64,000 bases of DNA from Hyphomonadaceae bacterium (GCA_021731815.1 JAKFWO010000034.1:1-64000); one strand, 5' to 3'. Numbered from the stretch's first letter, positions 53,599 through 63,997 are shown. Translations and numbers: made by a program. Notes: a model not told the origin generated them from the sequence alone.

Positions 53599-54480
53599 TC
53601 AGCCCCCGCTCCCCCACAGATTTTCCGGCAGGCCGCGCACCCCGACCCGGAAGATGAACGCATGGCCGGCCTCGGGCTCCGCCGCGAGCGCCGATTCGGA
53701 CAGGCCATCGCGCGCGCTGGTGACGCAGAGCAGATCGAGATCCGGCCCGCCAAAGCTCACACAGGTCGGCTGGCTGGCAGGAACCGGCAGTTCCAGCAGC
53801 AATTGCCCGTCGGGCGCGAAGCGCGCAACCCGGCCCCCACCCCACAGCGCCACCCACAGGCAGCCATCGCTATCGACCGCCGCGCCATCGGGAAAGGCTC
53901 CCGGCGGGGTTTCGGCAAACAAGGTGCCGGGGCCGCTGAGCACCGAATCCTCGCGTGGATCGAAAAAGCGGATCTGGCGGGTCGGGCTGTCGGCGAAATA
54001 GAGCCGCGCACCATCCGGGCTGCTGCACAATCCGTTCGAGATGGCGATCCCTTCCCGCAAACAAGAGAGCGTGCCGTCGCCATCGAGGCGATACAGGGCG
54101 GCGCTGTTGTCACCGGCGCGGGCGGCATCCTCGACCATGGAGCCCGCCCAGAAGCGGCCCTGGGCATCGGTGCGGCCGTCATTGAGGCGCCGGCCCGAGC
54201 CCGCTTCTTCCACCCGGTGGAGCCAGATGATCCGTCCGCTTTCCGGCCAGAACCGGGCAAAGCCGGTTTCGAAGGCGCAGACCAGCCCGTCCTCGCCGGC
54301 GACAAAGCTGAAGGCCCCTAGCCGTTCGGGCAGGTCGAAATGGCCGATCGCGCAGGTCTCCGGTTGATAATGATACAGCCGGCGGCTCTGAATATCGGTC
54401 CACCAGAAGGCTTCGTCTGCCGGGTTCCAGCGCACGCCTTCGCCCAGAATGGCAGCGACGGGCACAACAGCAAATGGCAT
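53599..54480 (-). CDS. SMP-30/gluconolactonase-family sugar lactonase
   Basis: Six-bladed propeller lactonase of 293 residues from ATG 54480. The metal-site glutamate is in ILGEGVRWNP, with LNDGRTDAQGRFWAGSM, ISNGLCSSPDGARLYF and FPDGAAVDSDGCLWVALWGG supplying the other ligands and blade signatures. It lies last in the operon behind dgoK and dgoA, so its substrate is probably D-galactonolactone or a related aldonolactone. Other sugar lactones cannot be excluded. Confidence 0.87.
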   Translation of the reverse strand: MPFAVVPVAAILGEGVRWNPADEAFWWTDIQSRRLYHYQPETCAIGHFDLPERLGAFSFVAGEDGLVCAFETGFARFWPESGRIIWLHRVEEAGSGRRLNDGRTDAQGRFWAGSMVEDAARAGDNSAALYRLDGDGTLSCLREGIAISNGLCSSPDGARLYFADSPTRQIRFFDPREDSVLSGPGTLFAETPPGAFPDGAAVDSDGCLWVALWGGGRVARFAPDGQLLLELPVPASQPTCVSFGGPDLDLLCVTSARDGLSESALAAEPEAGHAFIFRVGVRGLPENLWGSGG

Positions 54481-54509
54481 GATTTTCAGGGACTTTCCTC
54501 CGATGGCGT

Positions 54510-55154
54510 TCAGGCGACCGCCCGCAAGGCACCTGTGAATTGCGCCGCGCGCCGGCCGGCATCGGCTGCGGAAACGCCCGGCCGCCAGAGTTCGCCACCG
54601 ATCCCGAAGCCTGCGGCTCCCGCCGCACGCCAGGCCGGGATGTCGGCCAGCCCCACCCCGCCGACCGCGAAGATCTGGACATCGGATGCGAGCACAGCGC
54701 GCAACGCTTTCAGATGGGCGGGGCCGTAACTTGCGGCGGGAAACAGTTTCAGCCGGCGCGCGCCGGAAGCGCAAGCGGTGAAAGCCTCGGTCGCCGTAGC
54801 AAATCCCGGCATGGCGACGAGTCCGGATTCGAGCGCGGCCGCAATGACCTCCGGCGCGACATTGGGGCTGACGACCAGCTTTCCGCCCACCCTGACCACA
54901 TCGGCGACTTCTTCGATTCTGAGCACGGTTCCCGCCCCGATCAGGCAGTGTTCGCCGAAGCGCTGCGCGAGGCGCGCCACGCTTTCGAACGGGTCGGGCG
55001 AGTTCAGGGGAACCTCCAGCACGCGAATGCCGGCGGCAATGATGGCAGCGGCGATGTCGACGACTTCTTCCGGCCTGATGCCGCGCAGGATGGCGACCAA
55101 AGGCAGGTCGTCGAGGGCAGATTCGGGCAAGGCGGAGCTCAATTTATCCCCCAT
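54510..55154 (-). CDS. dgoA: 2-dehydro-3-deoxy-6-phosphogalactonate aldolase
   Basis: Class I aldolase of 214 residues that splits 2-keto-3-deoxy-6-phosphogalactonate to pyruvate and glyceraldehyde 3-phosphate. The catalytic Glu is in IRVLEVPLNSP and the Schiff-base lysine in RRLKLFPAASYGP. The choice of the galactonate over the gluconate (Eda) form rests on VPLNSP and on the neighbouring kinase. Its start overlaps the end of dgoK by 16 bases. Confidence 0.9.
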   Translation of the reverse strand: MGDKLSSALPESALDDLPLVAILRGIRPEEVVDIAAAIIAAGIRVLEVPLNSPDPFESVARLAQRFGEHCLIGAGTVLRIEEVADVVRVGGKLVVSPNVAPEVIAAALESGLVAMPGFATATEAFTACASGARRLKLFPAASYGPAHLKALRAVLASDVQIFAVGGVGLADIPAWRAAGAAGFGIGGELWRPGVSAADAGRRAAQFTGALRAVA

Positions 55155-56074
55155 GGCAGTGCATCATGCAGCGCGCTCAGTCCGGCGAGTACCGATTGTG
55201 CGCCGTCATGGCAGACAGGTTCCACACCCTGGGCGCGCAGGCTGCGCGCATACAAGTCAGAAATGACCTGCGCGCCGATCACTCTCACCGGAATTTCGCG
55301 CAATTCCGGGTAGGAAGCGAGAGCGCCCGCGCTGTCGGACCCGATCAGCAGACCGGAAACGAGGCTCCGCGCGGTCGGAATGGACATGCCTTCGCGCAGG
55401 CGGCGGCTGCGTGCCTCAAACAGGGTGTGGACGAGTGACGCACAAGGCGCGCCGGCGCGGGCGAGGCCCACATCGAACGCATCCGCACCGGAATCCGGCG
55501 ATAATGCTCCACCGCGCAGAATCATGCTGTGGGCATCCAGCAGCGCGAAAAGTTCGCCGGTCATGCCGGTCAGAAAATTCTCGATCCGCCCCTCACTCAG
55601 ATGCACCCATTTGGTGTGGGTGCCGGGCAGGCAGAGCAGGTGCTGGCCAATGGCGAGGCCGGAATCGATCCGCATGGCACCGGCGATCTGGGTTTCCTCG
55701 CCCCGCAGCACATCGGGTGCCCCGCACGGATTGATACAGGCAAGCCCGGGGGCGATCGCGATCGAAAGCCCGCCTGCCTCGAAGCGCAGCACCCCTTTCG
55801 GGAATTCCCCGGGGCGCGACGGGCAGTCGAGATAGGGTACCTCGCGCCAGCCCAGATTGGAGCCGATCGCCCCGCACAGGGTGACCGAACCGATTTCATG
55901 CCCGGCCCGCCAGCCGGCGATCAGCGCCAGCAGGATGTCTCCCGGGTCGCGTCCATTGAGTGCGCCCACACCGGGTCCGTGGGCGTCGGCGAGGATTTCC
56001 CCGTCCCGGTACAGATACAGCCGCAAATGACTGTTACCCCAATCGCCGAGAATGATTGGCGCGAGAAGGGTCAT
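55139..56074 (-). CDS. dgoK: 2-dehydro-3-deoxygalactonokinase
   Basis: A 311-residue kinase that phosphorylates 2-keto-3-deoxygalactonate. The N-terminal phosphate loop ILGDWGNSHLRLYLY, the block LCGAIGSNLGWREVPYLDCP and CLPGTHTKWVHLSEGRI are typical of the DGOK family. ATG 56074 has GGAG five bases upstream. With dgoA and the lactonase it forms the lower part of a De Ley-Doudoroff galactose pathway; galactose dehydrogenase and galactonate dehydratase genes are not in the window. Confidence 0.92.
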   Translation of the reverse strand: MTLLAPIILGDWGNSHLRLYLYRDGEILADAHGPGVGALNGRDPGDILLALIAGWRAGHEIGSVTLCGAIGSNLGWREVPYLDCPSRPGEFPKGVLRFEAGGLSIAIAPGLACINPCGAPDVLRGEETQIAGAMRIDSGLAIGQHLLCLPGTHTKWVHLSEGRIENFLTGMTGELFALLDAHSMILRGGALSPDSGADAFDVGLARAGAPCASLVHTLFEARSRRLREGMSIPTARSLVSGLLIGSDSAGALASYPELREIPVRVIGAQVISDLYARSLRAQGVEPVCHDGAQSVLAGLSALHDALPWGIN

Positions 56075-56144
56075 GGCAGCTCCGGCCTGTGAATCGAGTC
56101 TGACATTCGGCGCTTTAAGGCGAAAGGGATGTTTTTCGCCGCCC

Positions 56145-58826
56145 TCATTTCTCCCGCAGGATTGCCGCCTGAGCGGCAGCCAATCTCGCAATCGGGACCC
56201 GGAAGGGCGAACAGCTCACATAATCGAGCCCGATTTCCTCGCAAAAACTGATGGTTGCCGGGTCGCCGCCATGTTCGCCGCAAATGCCGGTCTTGAGGAC
56301 GGGGCGCGCGGCCTTGCCGCGTTCGAGCGCGATGCGCATGAGATCGCCAACGCCGTCCTGATCGAGCGTCTGGAACGGGTCCTTGTCGTAAATACCGAGA
56401 TCGGCATAGATTTTGAGGAAGCGGGCATCGTCACGCGACATGCCCAGCGTCGTCTGGGTCAGATCATTGGTTCCAAAACTGAAGAACTCTGCGGCCAGCG
56501 CGATATCGCCGGCGCGCAGGGCCGCGCGCGGCAATTCGATCATGGTCCCGACGCTGAAGGGGATTTCCTGACCGGTCGCAACACGGCATTCATCGGCGAC
56601 CCGCGATACATTGGCCTTGAGAATGTCGAGTTCCTTTTTCGCGCTGACCAGCGGGATCATGATCTCGACATTGGGCATGAATCCCGTGCGGGCGGCGACG
56701 GCACCGGCGGCCTCGAAAATCGCGCGCGCCTGCATGTCGTAGATCTCGGGGAATGTGATCCCGAGCCGGCAGCCGCGATGACCCAGCATCGGGTTGGATT
56801 CATGCAATTCCCCCGCGCGCGCCATGAGCGCCGATGCCGGCAGGCCGGTCGCCTCGGCCACTGCGGCGATGTCCTTTTCGCCATGGGGCAGAAATTCATG
56901 CAAGGGCGGGTCGAGCAGCCGGATGGTTACCGGACGCGTGCCCATGATTTCGAACAGGGCCTCGAAATCCCCGCGCTGGACCGGCAGCAGCTTCGCGAGC
57001 GCCTTGTTGCGGTCGGCGAGGCTGTCGGCGAGGATCATTTCCCGCACAAAGGCCACGCGTTCATGGTCGAAAAACATGTGCTCCGTGCGGCACAGCCCGA
57101 TACCCTCGGCACCGAAATCGCGCGCCATGCGTGCATCGGCCGGGGTTTCGGCATTGGCGCGTACGCGCAGGCGGCGACGCTCATCCGCCCAGCCCATCAG
57201 CGCACCAAATGGGCCCGATAATTCCGGCTGCACCAGTTGAGCCGCGCCCGCCAGCACCTGGCCGGTCGATCCATCGACACTGATGATCTCGCCCTTGCGC
57301 ACCACGCGCCCGCCAATGGAGAACTGGCCGGCGGCCTCATCGATCCGCAGCCCGCTGGCCCCGCACACACAGGCCCTGCCCATGCCGCGCGCCACCACTG
57401 CGGCGTGGCTGGTCATGCCGCCCCGCGCCGTGACGATCGCCCGCGCCGCATGCATGCCATGGATGTCCTCGGGCGCCGTGTCGACGCGCACCAGAATGAC
57501 GGCCTTCCCGTCGGCAGCGAGGGTGGCGGCCTCATCGGGGTCGAACACCACTTCGCCGACGGCAGCGCCCGGCGAGGCGGGCAGCCCGATCGCCAGCACA
57601 TCGCGTTTGTAATTGGGCGAAATGGTCGGGTGAAGCATCTGGTCGAGCGCTTTGGCGTCGATGCGCAGAATGGCTTCGTCCCTGGTGATCAGACCCTCGC
57701 CGACCATGTCGACCGCAATACGCAAGGCGGCCGGCGTGGTCCGCTTGCCGTTACGGGTCTGGAGCATGAAGAGGGTTCCCTCCTCGATCGTGAACTCGAT
57801 ATCCTGCATGTCGCGATAATGGCGCTCGAGGCGCGCGGCGATCGCCGACAATTCAGCGAAAGCGACGGGCATCGCCTCTTCCATCGAGGGCTCCCGCCCG
57901 CCCAATTGGGCACGCGCGGCGCGCGAGATGGCATTGGGCGTGCGCAGGCCGGCAACGACATCCTCACCCTGGGCATTGATGAGGAATTCCCCGTAAATGG
58001 CGTTCTCACCGGTCGAGGGATTGCGCGTGAAGGCGACGCCGGTCGCAGATTTCAGCCCCATATTGCCGAACACCATGGCCTGGACCGTAACCGCCGTGCC
58101 CCAGCTTTCGGGAATATCGTGGAGCTTGCGATAGAAGATCGCGCGGTCATTCATCCAGGAGCGGAACACGGCCTCGATCGCGCCCCATAATTGGGTACGG
58201 GGATCCTGGGGGAAAGGCTGTCCGGTGCGGCGCAGCACGATATCCTGGAATTGCGCAACGATTTCAGTCCAATCCTCGTGTCCGAGATCGAGGTCATTGC
58301 GAAAATCGCGCTCGTCCTTGTAGACCTCCAGCGCGTGCTCAAAGGCATCATGCGAGACCCCCAACACGACATGGGAATACATCTGGATGAAGCGGCGATA
58401 GGAATCCCAAGCAAATCGCCGGTCGCCCGAACGCGCCGCCAGCCCCTCGACGCTCGCATCGCCGAGGCCGAGATTGAGCACCGTATCCATCATGCCGGGC
58501 ATGGAGGCCCTGGCACCCGAGCGCACGGAGACGAGCAGCGGATTGGAAGGGTCGCCAAATCGCTTTCCGGTCAGGGTCTCAAGTGCCTCCAGCGCCTTTC
58601 CGGCTTCCTCGGACAGGCCTTCGGGCATACGGCGCCCGGCCGCATAATAGTGATTGCAGGTTTCGGTGGTGATCGTGAAGCCTGGCGGCACCGGCAGGCC
58701 GAGCAGCGACATCTCGGCGAGATTGGCCCCCTTGCCGCCGAGAAGATTGCGCAGGCCCGAGGCGCCATCGGCCCGGCCACCGCCGAAGGAATAGGTTCTT
58801 TGCCGTTCGGCAATCATTTCGGACAT
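56145..58826 (-). CDS. ppdK: Pyruvate, phosphate dikinase
   Basis: An 893-residue enzyme interconverting pyruvate, ATP and Pi with PEP, AMP and PPi. The ATP-grasp domain starts LLGGKGANLAEMSLLGLPVPPGF, the swivelling phospho-histidine lies in ARGGMTSHAAVVARGMGRACV (near 474), and the C-terminal PEP-binding barrel carries the active cysteine in TGICGEHGGDP. ATG 58826 is supported by AGGA. The leader contains a 14-bp duplication (58971-58998, cgcacaggggcagg). It can supply PEP for gluconeogenesis from pyruvate released by the dgo operon next door. Confidence 0.96.
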   Translation of the reverse strand: MSEMIAERQRTYSFGGGRADGASGLRNLLGGKGANLAEMSLLGLPVPPGFTITTETCNHYYAAGRRMPEGLSEEAGKALEALETLTGKRFGDPSNPLLVSVRSGARASMPGMMDTVLNLGLGDASVEGLAARSGDRRFAWDSYRRFIQMYSHVVLGVSHDAFEHALEVYKDERDFRNDLDLGHEDWTEIVAQFQDIVLRRTGQPFPQDPRTQLWGAIEAVFRSWMNDRAIFYRKLHDIPESWGTAVTVQAMVFGNMGLKSATGVAFTRNPSTGENAIYGEFLINAQGEDVVAGLRTPNAISRAARAQLGGREPSMEEAMPVAFAELSAIAARLERHYRDMQDIEFTIEEGTLFMLQTRNGKRTTPAALRIAVDMVGEGLITRDEAILRIDAKALDQMLHPTISPNYKRDVLAIGLPASPGAAVGEVVFDPDEAATLAADGKAVILVRVDTAPEDIHGMHAARAIVTARGGMTSHAAVVARGMGRACVCGASGLRIDEAAGQFSIGGRVVRKGEIISVDGSTGQVLAGAAQLVQPELSGPFGALMGWADERRRLRVRANAETPADARMARDFGAEGIGLCRTEHMFFDHERVAFVREMILADSLADRNKALAKLLPVQRGDFEALFEIMGTRPVTIRLLDPPLHEFLPHGEKDIAAVAEATGLPASALMARAGELHESNPMLGHRGCRLGITFPEIYDMQARAIFEAAGAVAARTGFMPNVEIMIPLVSAKKELDILKANVSRVADECRVATGQEIPFSVGTMIELPRAALRAGDIALAAEFFSFGTNDLTQTTLGMSRDDARFLKIYADLGIYDKDPFQTLDQDGVGDLMRIALERGKAARPVLKTGICGEHGGDPATISFCEEIGLDYVSCSPFRVPIARLAAAQAAILREK

Positions 58827-59001
58827 GGGGAAATCCTGGTTGATTTCAGGCGACGTCGAGATCGCGCGGCACAACCATGATCCGGAACCCGGCGCTCTGC
58901 CCAAACAGTTGAACCCGCAGGTTCTGATAGCTTTGGTTTCACGCCAACGAAAGCCCCGCAATGCGGCAATCGCACAGGGGCAGGCGCACAGGGGCAGATC
59001 C

Positions 59002-61584
59002 TTAATGGATTGCTGCGCGCGCGGCCGCCAATTCGTCGCGCACACAGCTCGCCACCTGGGTGAGCGAAAATGGCTTGCGCAACAACGCCACGCGGCCGGA
59101 TTTTTCTGAGGCCAGCAGCGTCTCGAAATCGCGCTCGGTATAGCCGGTGATGAACAGAACGGGCATTTCAAGTCCGATAATGGGCCGGACATTTTCGAGG
59201 AATTTCGGACCATCCATTCCGGGCATGACAACGTCAGAAATGATGAGGTCGAATGCCGGTTCGCTCCTGATCAGATCGATGGCCTCGAACCCATCGGCGG
59301 CGGCAGTCATCTCATAGCCGCTGCGTTGCAGCAATTCACTGAGAATGATCCGCACATCGGGTTCGTCCTCGACGAGCAGAATGCGTCCGCGTCCCGCAAG
59401 GCTCTCAAGCTTCACCGGCTTGTCGGAATTGGCGCTGCGCGCGGCCGACGGGTCGGTCGGCATGGGCCCGTCATAGGCCGGAAGGAAGATCTTGAACGTT
59501 GTTCCTCTCCCGATCTGGCTGACGGGATAGATATAGCCGCCCGATTGCTTGACCACGCCCCAGACGGTCGACAGGCCGAGCCCGGTCCCCTTGCCGGCTT
59601 CCTTGGTGGTGAAAAAGGGTTCGAAAATCTTGCCCAGAATGTCGGGCGGGATCCCGGGCCCGCTATCGGCGACATCGATCAACAGATATTCGCCATCGAC
59701 CACATGCGAAAAGCCCTGTGCCTGGGCCTCGATTCCGGTGGCGCGGCGCGTGCGGATGACCAGTTTTCCGCCTCCGTTTTCCACCATGGCGTCGCGCGCA
59801 TTGACCGCGAGATTCATGATGGCGGTCAGAAGATGATTGCGGTCGGCCCGGACAAAGGGCAGGTCCCGGCCGTGATCGAGTTCGATGGTGACGCTTTCAT
59901 CCATCAATTGACGGAGCAGAATATTATAGCCGGAGAATATCTCGGAAATATCCAGCACTTCGCGCTCGAAAGTCTGTTTGCGCGAATAGGCCAGCATGGC
60001 CTGCACGACCTGGGCTGCCTCGTTGACGGTCTGGCTGATGCCATAAATATCCTCGAAAGAGGGGTCGTCCCGGGTATGGCGCCAGAACAATTTGTCGCAG
60101 CGCAAACGGATCGCCAGCAGCCAATTGTTGAATTCATGGGCAAGCGTCCCGGCCAATTGACCGATGGACTGGAGCTTCTCGCTCTGGAACAGCCGTGCTT
60201 CGAGCTTCTTCTTTTCGGTGAGGTCCACGAGATAGGCAATTGCCCCGCCTTTGGCAGCGGTGATCGACAGATGGACATTGCGGGGCTCATCGCCCGCCAA
60301 TTGCAATTCCTGTGGGCTGTCCATGGCATCGCGAATGGCCTGGGCAAGCGCATTGGGTCCGCTTTCGGCCAGGAATAATTCGGAAAACCGTTTGCCGATT
60401 ACCGCCCGCCCCGCCGAGATATGGAGCAGATTGGGATTGGCGTCCTCGATCAGGCTCTCGGCAGGATCCTCGCCGGTCAGCCGCGCCGCCCCGAACGGCA
60501 TGCTCTCGAACAGGGCATCGCCGGAAGCCCGCAGCGGCCGCAGGGAGGATTCCGCCACAAGGCGCTGGGCCATCGCGTGGGAATAGATGTTCGGGGTGAA
60601 CACCACCGAACGGGACAAGCCGTCGCCATCGGCCTCGTCGGGCCAGGAGGTGATGATGATCGCGGGGATCTCCACTCCGTCGCGCGGGCGCAACATCACC
60701 TCGGTGCGTTGGGCCGCCCGTTTCTCGCGCCGCAGGATGACGCCCGGATCGGCGCGCACAATATCCTTGAGACGCGGATTGGGGGAATCAGCCGAAAGCC
60801 CGAGCCAGGCACGCAATGTGGTGTTGAGATAGACGATGCGTCCGTCGCCCGCGGCCGAGAAAAAACCGATCGGCGCCTCATCGATATAATGACTGCGCGC
60901 GCTGCCCGGCTGCATCCCCGCACCCGAAAGCGCGCGCAGGCGCCACAGCGCCTTGCCATTGGGAAGTGCGGAAACGATGCCCTCGTACCGCTCCGGTCCC
61001 TCGGCGCGCTCTGGCCCGGCATCGAGCAAGGCCATCAGGGCAGGCAGGGTTTCGCTCGCCGCTTTACCGGCCTTGGCGGCGCGCGCCAGCCGAAACAGGG
61101 GGCCAGATCCCCCGGGATTGGCCCCAAACATCATGTCGAGGCTGGGCGGACGCTCATTGTCGCCCGATACGCGCAATTGTCCGGCAAGAGAATGCCACGC
61201 TTCATTGGCCGCCACAGGGACACCGCTGCGTTCACTTACCAATGCTGGCTCGGCCAGCGCCGCGAGAAATCCGAATTGTGCCCGTTGACTGGCATTGGCG
61301 AGGTTTTCGGCCGCCCCCTGTTCCGGATAGAGCCCGAGACGACGCCCACCCCCATGCATGATCCAGATCAGGAGCACGATGGCGGCCGCACCGACCCCGA
61401 TCAACAGCACCCGCCCCGAGGTTCCGAGCGCCGGCAACAATACCGCCGCCGCCGCAGTCGCAAAGGCACACAATGCCAGCCCAAGCCAGAATGTCAGCCG
61501 TCCGATGTCGAATTTTCCGGCCTTCGGTTCTCGCGAGCCCGTGGATCTGGTGTTCCCGGAAGCGGAACGGGTTTCGTCGGTCAT
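59002..61584 (-). CDS. cckA: Hybrid sensor histidine kinase CckA
   Basis: An 860-residue cell-cycle kinase. Two membrane helices (about 30-52 and 57-77), PAS-like regions, the phospho-acceptor helix [19 protein letters not shown] (His near 478), a HATPase domain ([34 protein letters not shown]) and a receiver domain with [14 protein letters not shown] (near 783) are visible. Caulobacter has HDFNNLLTAIQLR at the H-box, so Asp to Glu is a small change. CckA phosphorylates CtrA and CpdR through ChpT. The start is ATG 61584 rather than the in-frame TTG at 61611. It follows flhB by 138 bases. Confidence 0.92.
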   Translation of the reverse strand: MTDETRSASGNTRSTGSREPKAGKFDIGRLTFWLGLALCAFATAAAAVLLPALGTSGRVLLIGVGAAAIVLLIWIMHGGGRRLGLYPEQGAAENLANASQRAQFGFLAALAEPALVSERSGVPVAANEAWHSLAGQLRVSGDNERPPSLDMMFGANPGGSGPLFRLARAAKAGKAASETLPALMALLDAGPERAEGPERYEGIVSALPNGKALWRLRALSGAGMQPGSARSHYIDEAPIGFFSAAGDGRIVYLNTTLRAWLGLSADSPNPRLKDIVRADPGVILRREKRAAQRTEVMLRPRDGVEIPAIIITSWPDEADGDGLSRSVVFTPNIYSHAMAQRLVAESSLRPLRASGDALFESMPFGAARLTGEDPAESLIEDANPNLLHISAGRAVIGKRFSELFLAESGPNALAQAIRDAMDSPQELQLAGDEPRNVHLSITAAKGGAIAYLVDLTEKKKLEARLFQSEKLQSIGQLAGTLAHEFNNWLLAIRLRCDKLFWRHTRDDPSFEDIYGISQTVNEAAQVVQAMLAYSRKQTFEREVLDISEIFSGYNILLRQLMDESVTIELDHGRDLPFVRADRNHLLTAIMNLAVNARDAMVENGGGKLVIRTRRATGIEAQAQGFSHVVDGEYLLIDVADSGPGIPPDILGKIFEPFFTTKEAGKGTGLGLSTVWGVVKQSGGYIYPVSQIGRGTTFKIFLPAYDGPMPTDPSAARSANSDKPVKLESLAGRGRILLVEDEPDVRIILSELLQRSGYEMTAAADGFEAIDLIRSEPAFDLIISDVVMPGMDGPKFLENVRPIIGLEMPVLFITGYTERDFETLLASEKSGRVALLRKPFSLTQVASCVRDELAAARAAIH

Positions 61585-61722
61585 TGGGAAATCCCGGAAG
61601 CTGTCGAACAAAAAACTCGATCGGCATCGTCCGCACGATCGTACACAGTGTGAACCGATTCGGACTTGCGCGTTTGCGTCCCCTCACCCGGTTCAGGTTA
61701 CCATTCCGTTCATCCCGATCAC

Positions 61723-62814
61723 TCATTCGGGCCTTCGGATCTGCCGGTTCCGGCTCTTTGCGGTTTCGAGATTCATGATGAAACCGATGATTTTGGCCAC
61801 CGCTTCGTAATGTTGCCGCGGAATTGGAGCGTCGATATCGGCGGTGGCGAACAGCGCGCGTGCGAGAGGTGGATCCTCGAGCACCGGAACCTTGTTCTCC
61901 TCGGCAATGGCGCGGATGCGGAGCGCCACCGCGTCCACCCCCTTGGCCACGCAAATCGGGGCGGGGGTCTCGGCCTCGACATAACGCAGGGCGACCGCAT
62001 AATGGGTCGGGTTGGTGACGATAACAGTGGCCGTCGGCACGGCCTGGATCATGCGGCGCTTCGAGCGCTCCTGCCGGATCTGGCGCAGCCGCGCTTTGAG
62101 CTGGGGATCGCCCTCGGATTCCTTCAGCTCCTCCAGCAATTCCTGGCGGCTCATCCGGTTGCGGCGGATATGGGAACGATATTGCAAAAAATAATCGAGC
62201 GCGGCGACCATTCCGATGACGATGAGCGAGGCGGTCAGCAATTGCCCTGCGAGATCGGCAAATAATTTCGGCAACGCGGCGGGGTCGAGCCCGGGATAAA
62301 GGTCGAATTCCTTCTGGCGCGGGCCGATCACCGACCATAGAGCGAAGCCGATTGCGGTCAGCTTGAGGACATCCTTGAGCCAGCGCGTCAGCGCATCGCG
62401 CCCGAACAGGCGCCCGAAGCCGGAAATCGGGTTGAGCCGGGACAGATCGGGTTTGAGCTTCGCCGCCGTGAACACCGGCTGGGCCTGGGCGAGCTGACCG
62501 ATCAGCGCGGCCAGAAACCCGACCAGAAACAGGATCCCCGCAGATCCCATCACCGCGCCGAAAATCTCCCAGGACAATCGCGTGAAGCCCGGCCCCGATA
62601 CCGGCATTTCGTGCGGGCGCTCCAGAAACGCGCGCAAGGGCCCGTTCAGACCCCGCGTCACACCGCCCATCAGGACGGCCATCACGGCAATGCCCAGAAA
62701 GCCGAACCAGATCGATACATCCTGCGATTTGACCAATTCGCCCCGCTTGCGCGCTTCCTCGAGCTTGCGCGGGGTGGGTTCCTCGGTTTTCTGGCTCTGG
62801 TCGGTGGATGACAT
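61723..62814 (-). CDS. flhB: Flagellar export switch protein FlhB
   Basis: A 363-residue inner-membrane component of the flagellar type III export gate. The N-terminus (EEPTPRKLEEARKRGELVKS) is diagnostic, four membrane helices follow, and the self-cleaving NPTH lies in TVIVTNPTHYAVALRY (near 265). Cleavage switches export from hook to filament substrates. It starts 6 bases after fliR. Confidence 0.97.
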   Translation of the reverse strand: MSSTDQSQKTEEPTPRKLEEARKRGELVKSQDVSIWFGFLGIAVMAVLMGGVTRGLNGPLRAFLERPHEMPVSGPGFTRLSWEIFGAVMGSAGILFLVGFLAALIGQLAQAQPVFTAAKLKPDLSRLNPISGFGRLFGRDALTRWLKDVLKLTAIGFALWSVIGPRQKEFDLYPGLDPAALPKLFADLAGQLLTASLIVIGMVAALDYFLQYRSHIRRNRMSRQELLEELKESEGDPQLKARLRQIRQERSKRRMIQAVPTATVIVTNPTHYAVALRYVEAETPAPICVAKGVDAVALRIRAIAEENKVPVLEDPPLARALFATADIDAPIPRQHYEAVAKIIGFIMNLETAKSRNRQIRRPE

Positions 62815-62820
62815 TTGGGC

Positions 62821-63573
62821 CTACAGGAATCCGCGGAAGAAGGTTTCGAGCCCGTCGGCAAATACCATCATCGCCGATCCGAGCGAAGCCATGAAGATGA
62901 ACAAGGCCAGTTCGATCGAGGGCCCGATGCCGATGAAGAATACCTGAATCTGGGGCGCGAGCCGCGAGAGGATGGCGAGTGCCGCATTGAACACCAGTCC
63001 GAACACCAGAAGCGGGGCTGACATTTGCATCCCCAGCCGGAACATCGTCGAGACCGCACTCACCACGAGTTCGAGCCCGTCGCCGAAGGGCGGCATGTCG
63101 CCGGCGGGGAAGCGGGCATAGGATTGCGCGGCCGCCAGCAGAAACATGTGATGAAAATCGCCGGCCATGACCACGGCGAGCGCCGTGACCCCCGCGAATA
63201 CGCCGAGTGTTGCGTTCGGAACCCCATTCGCCGGGTCGAAAAATTGTGCGAAGGCGAGGCCGCTCTGCAATGCCCCGATCTGGCCCATGACATGGACAGC
63301 GCCCATCAAGATCCGCCCGCAAGTGCCGATCAGCAGCCCCACCACGATTTCCGCGAACAGGATTTCAAGCACGCCCGGCAGATCGCCCGGCTGGGCCGGC
63401 AGAACGGGCCGCAAGGCGGGGGCCGCGGCCATCGCCGTCAGCAGCGCCACCACCAGCCGGAAACGACCGGGCACCGAATTCTCGCCGATTCCCGGGCTCA
63501 GCATCAGGATCGCACCCGCGCGAATGAACACGATGGTTCCCGCCCATAGATAGAGTGCGATCGTGTCCGCCAT
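62821..63573 (-). CDS. fliR: Flagellar export gate protein FliR
   Basis: A 250-residue polytopic export-gate protein with about six hydrophobic segments. GVTALAVVMAGDFHHMFLLAAAQSY and PLLVFGLVFNAALAILSRLAPQIQVFFIGI are typical of FliR. It lies between fliQ and flhB, the standard order. Confidence 0.95.
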   Translation of the reverse strand: MADTIALYLWAGTIVFIRAGAILMLSPGIGENSVPGRFRLVVALLTAMAAAPALRPVLPAQPGDLPGVLEILFAEIVVGLLIGTCGRILMGAVHVMGQIGALQSGLAFAQFFDPANGVPNATLGVFAGVTALAVVMAGDFHHMFLLAAAQSYARFPAGDMPPFGDGLELVVSAVSTMFRLGMQMSAPLLVFGLVFNAALAILSRLAPQIQVFFIGIGPSIELALFIFMASLGSAMMVFADGLETFFRGFL

Positions 63574-63603
63574 AGGCTGGGCCAGCTCCGAAAACGGGGA
63601 AAA

Positions 63604-63867
63604 TCAGAATTTGGCGATTTTTGCGAATAATTCCTGGGTGAATGCGCCCAGAAGCGCTCCCATCAGCGGCAGGCAGATCAGCAACATGAGAAAGGTCGCG
63701 ATGATCTTGGGCACGAAGACGAGGGTCTGTTCCTGAACCTGGGTCAGCGCCTGCAACAGGGCAATCACCCCACCGACGATCAGGCCCACCAGCATGACGG
63801 GCCCCGAGATGACGAGCGTCAGCCAGATCGCATCCCGGGCAATGTCGAGCACTTCTGCACTGGTCAT
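63604..63867 (-). CDS. fliQ: Flagellar export gate protein FliQ
   Basis: An 87-residue protein with two membrane helices. VLDIARDAIWLTLVISGPVML and QALTQVQEQTLVFVPKI are characteristic. ATG 63867 has AAGGA ten bases upstream, so the longer in-frame opening is not used. First gene of the fliQ-fliR-flhB-cckA block. Confidence 0.95.
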   Translation of the reverse strand: MTSAEVLDIARDAIWLTLVISGPVMLVGLIVGGVIALLQALTQVQEQTLVFVPKIIATFLMLLICLPLMGALLGAFTQELFAKIAKF

Positions 63868-63883
63868 GGCCGCTTTTCCTTCG

Positions 63884-63942
63884 TTAACCATCTGCGCAAG
63901 AGCTGGCACCAGAAGCTGGCGCTTTCAGCACGCAATGGTTAA
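63884..63942. promoter_or_regulatory. Two CtrA half-sites upstream of fliQ
   Basis: TTAACCAT occurs at 63884-63891 (plus) and again at 63942-63935 (minus), 17 and 68 bases upstream of the fliQ start. This octamer is the CtrA half-motif described for alphaproteobacteria. Control of this operon by CtrA would form a loop with CckA; binding is inferred. Confidence 0.5.
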
Positions 63943-63974
63943 GCTTGGCACCGAAGCCGTTAACGAAAGATGTC

Positions 63975-63997
63975 AACCCGGCAAAAATTGCCGGGTT
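63975..63997. terminator. Perfect 10-bp hairpin near the window end
   Basis: Arms aacccggcaa (63975-63984) and ttgccgggtt (63988-63997) pair fully around an aaa loop, about 110 bases upstream of fliQ. It may end the transcript of the gene beyond the window. The window stops 3 bases later, so a following T run cannot be checked. Confidence 0.5.

Noticed and set aside
61232-63322. 696-codon minus-strand open frame
   Set aside because: Out of frame with fliR, flhB and cckA, all of which have family motifs; long shadows are normal at this GC content.
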